A DNA stretch of 6,231 nucleotides from Cyanobacteria bacterium UBA11372. GTDB lineage: Bacteria; Cyanobacteriota; Cyanobacteriia; Cyanobacteriales; Aerosakkonemataceae. Positions 5,450-6,231 of this stretch are shown one piece after another. Position 1 is the first letter of the stretch. Each line of letters begins with the position of its first letter. The stretch is taken from positions 1 through 6,231 of the forward strand of contig DNGG01000287.1 in NCBI GenBank assembly GCA_003486675.1. Reading direction: 5' to 3'. The notes beneath the pieces are model-generated. The model saw nothing but the letters and a program-made list of their open reading frames with translations, was not told the DNA's origin and ran no database searches. The position numbers were made by a program, and so were the translations under genes.

Positions 5450-6034
5450 TTAGTTTGTGCCTGGGTGAATTATAGCTAGAGTGAGCCATTTGGGATAGGC
5501 GTAGGAGTCTTGAAGTTGGAAGTAGGAACCAGAATAGGTTTGAAAAACTAAGTTAGCAGCGGATTGAAGATTGTCGATTAAATTGGCTTCTTCACCATAA
5601 GCTTCAAAAGCGAAACTCCACCAAGCATTGCCCTCAATAGTTAACCGGGTAATTTCAACGTTACAGTTGGGGTATTTGCGGAGCGATCGCTCTTTCAAAA
5701 CACCCACCCAATAAGCTTTCGACTCTACATCTACTTTTACTAAACTTTCTACCGTATTATCTTCGCAAATCCACTTTACCCATTTCTCAGCCTTCCCCTC
5801 CACATTATCTCCAAATCGCAGCACACCTAATTCAGCTTTGCGCCATTTAATTTCCAATCGTTCTTGCCGCAGTTTAATCCCTAAAGTTTCGCATTCCGGC
5901 AGTAGCAAATAAAAATCTTCCCGTTGTTCGGGCGCCTCGGGGGGGACGCCCTGCGCCTGTGAATTAAACCAATCTTGAATTTCAGGCGGTAGCGTGCCCG
6001 GGTAAAACCAGCGTAACTCGATGCTTGTTAACAT
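5450..6034 (-). CDS. Conserved hypothetical protein, soluble, 194 residues
   Basis: A soluble 194-residue protein without signal peptide or membrane segment. I recall similar proteins from cyanobacteria but no assigned function. Its core has IELRWFY at 5-11, LGIKLRQERLEIKWRKAELG at about 51-70, and EGKAEKWVKW near 79-88. The early IE-x-[KR]-W/F strand followed by LRQ and IKWRK strands is loosely like a CYTH/triphosphate-tunnel fold, but the ExExK metal motif is absent, so this is only a fold guess. No Shine-Dalgarno precedes the ATG. Codons 30-32 contain a run of seven C (seven G on the plus strand, 5939-5945) in a GC-rich patch encoding GVPPEAP, a possible slippage site. It is divergent from the lipoprotein gene at 6158 and convergent with the membrane protein. 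A HIP1 octamer lies within it. Confidence 0.75.
   Translation of the reverse strand: MLTSIELRWFYPGTLPPEIQDWFNSQAQGVPPEAPEQREDFYLLLPECETLGIKLRQERLEIKWRKAELGVLRFGDNVEGKAEKWVKWICEDNTVESLVKVDVESKAYWVGVLKERSLRKYPNCNVEITRLTIEGNAWWSFAFEAYGEEANLIDNLQSAANLVFQTYSGSYFQLQDSYAYPKWLTLAIIHPGTN
5683..5690. repeat. HIP1 octameric palindrome
   Basis: GCGATCGC within the 5450-6034 gene, extended here to the 12-base palindrome GAGCGATCGCTC. Confidence 0.9.
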
Positions 6035-6157
6035 AGCGGATTTCGATCAATCCAAAATAGGCACAAGAGATGGGACAATAGAACGGCTGGGTTGATTGAG
6101 GTAACCTAGATAACAGTTCTACTCGATTCCAGCATGGCGCTTAAGGGGACAGTATAA
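6035..6157. other. Divergent intergenic region with a possible leader mini-ORF
   Basis: A 123-base spacer expected to hold promoters for both flanking genes; I found no convincing -35/-10 pair. ATG at 6134 opens a seven-residue frame, MALKGTV, whose TAA (6155-6157) directly abuts the lipoprotein ATG. The lipoprotein ribosome site lies inside this mini-ORF. Confidence 0.3.
6143..6148 (+). promoter_or_regulatory. Ribosome binding site of the lipoprotein gene
   Basis: AAGGGG, 9 bases before the ATG at 6158. It supports that start for the truncated lipoprotein gene. Confidence 0.6.
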
Positions 6158-6231
6158 ATGTTGAAACGGATTGCGGCGGTTCTGCTAGTGGTATTAGTAG
6201 CTGTGAGTTTGGTTAGTTGCAGCATTTCACC
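6158..6231 (+). CDS. Lipoprotein, N-terminal signal only (possibly PsbP/CyanoP-like)
   Basis: The gene runs off the right edge after 24 codons. The visible part is a complete lipoprotein signal: MLKR, a long hydrophobic stretch (residues 5-19), and the lipobox LVSC with Cys21 as the lipidation site. Small cyanobacterial photosystem II lipoproteins such as PsbP/CyanoP begin in a similar way, so that is one possibility, but a signal peptide alone cannot identify the protein. A ribosome site AAGGGG lies 9 bases upstream. The protein would be anchored on the outer face of the plasma membrane or the lumenal face of the thylakoid. Confidence 0.7.
   Translation, partial: MLKRIAAVLLVVLVAVSLVSCSIS

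Noticed and set aside
6101..6122. Possible NtcA-type site (GTA-N8-TAC)
   Set aside because: The second half reads AAC rather than TAC at the required spacing, and no matching -10 box follows.

Overview
The window looks like chromosomal DNA from a filamentous cyanobacterium. Three copies of the HIP1 octamer GCGATCGC occur in 6.2 kb, where about 0.1 would be expected by chance. The intergenic spaces carry heptanucleotide tandem repeats and long perfect palindromes of the kind common in Oscillatoriales and Nostocales. The gene families (Hsp20/HspA, DUF29, DUF433, LarB) are all frequent in that group. No genus can be assigned from the sequence alone.

Layout from left to right: the first codons of a small heat-shock protein gene (minus strand, cut by the window edge); a divergent 596-residue lipoprotein that binds solutes for an ABC transporter (SBP family 5); a 60-bp hairpin made of ATTTTAG heptamers; a DUF29 protein; a repeat-filled gap holding a possible terminator, a 30-bp perfect palindrome and a second inverted repeat, the last two enclosed by imperfect outer inverted repeats; a minus-strand DUF433 protein; larB, which acts in nickel-pincer nucleotide cofactor synthesis; a small exported protein built from six units of about 11 residues, overlapping larB by ATGA; a perfect 48-bp palindrome; a five-helix membrane protein of unknown function; a heptamer tandem repeat; a minus-strand conserved hypothetical protein; and the first 24 codons of another lipoprotein, cut by the right edge.

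Most genes here look like independent units. The one clear candidate operon is larB plus the repeat protein, where the overlap predicts translational coupling. The transporter protein has no permease or ATPase gene beside it in the window, and the DUF433 gene has no obvious partner. No larC or larE is visible.

The most interesting theme is repeats shaping gene ends. The DUF433 stop codon lies inside the outer inverted repeat of the 2702-2870 element. The membrane-protein stop codon lies inside the tandem repeat at 5346-5398, and a possible remnant of its original C-terminus follows just after. The 48-bp palindrome spans a spurious upstream start for the same gene. The second theme is the larB-coupled repeat protein, the best candidate for an undescribed functional association.
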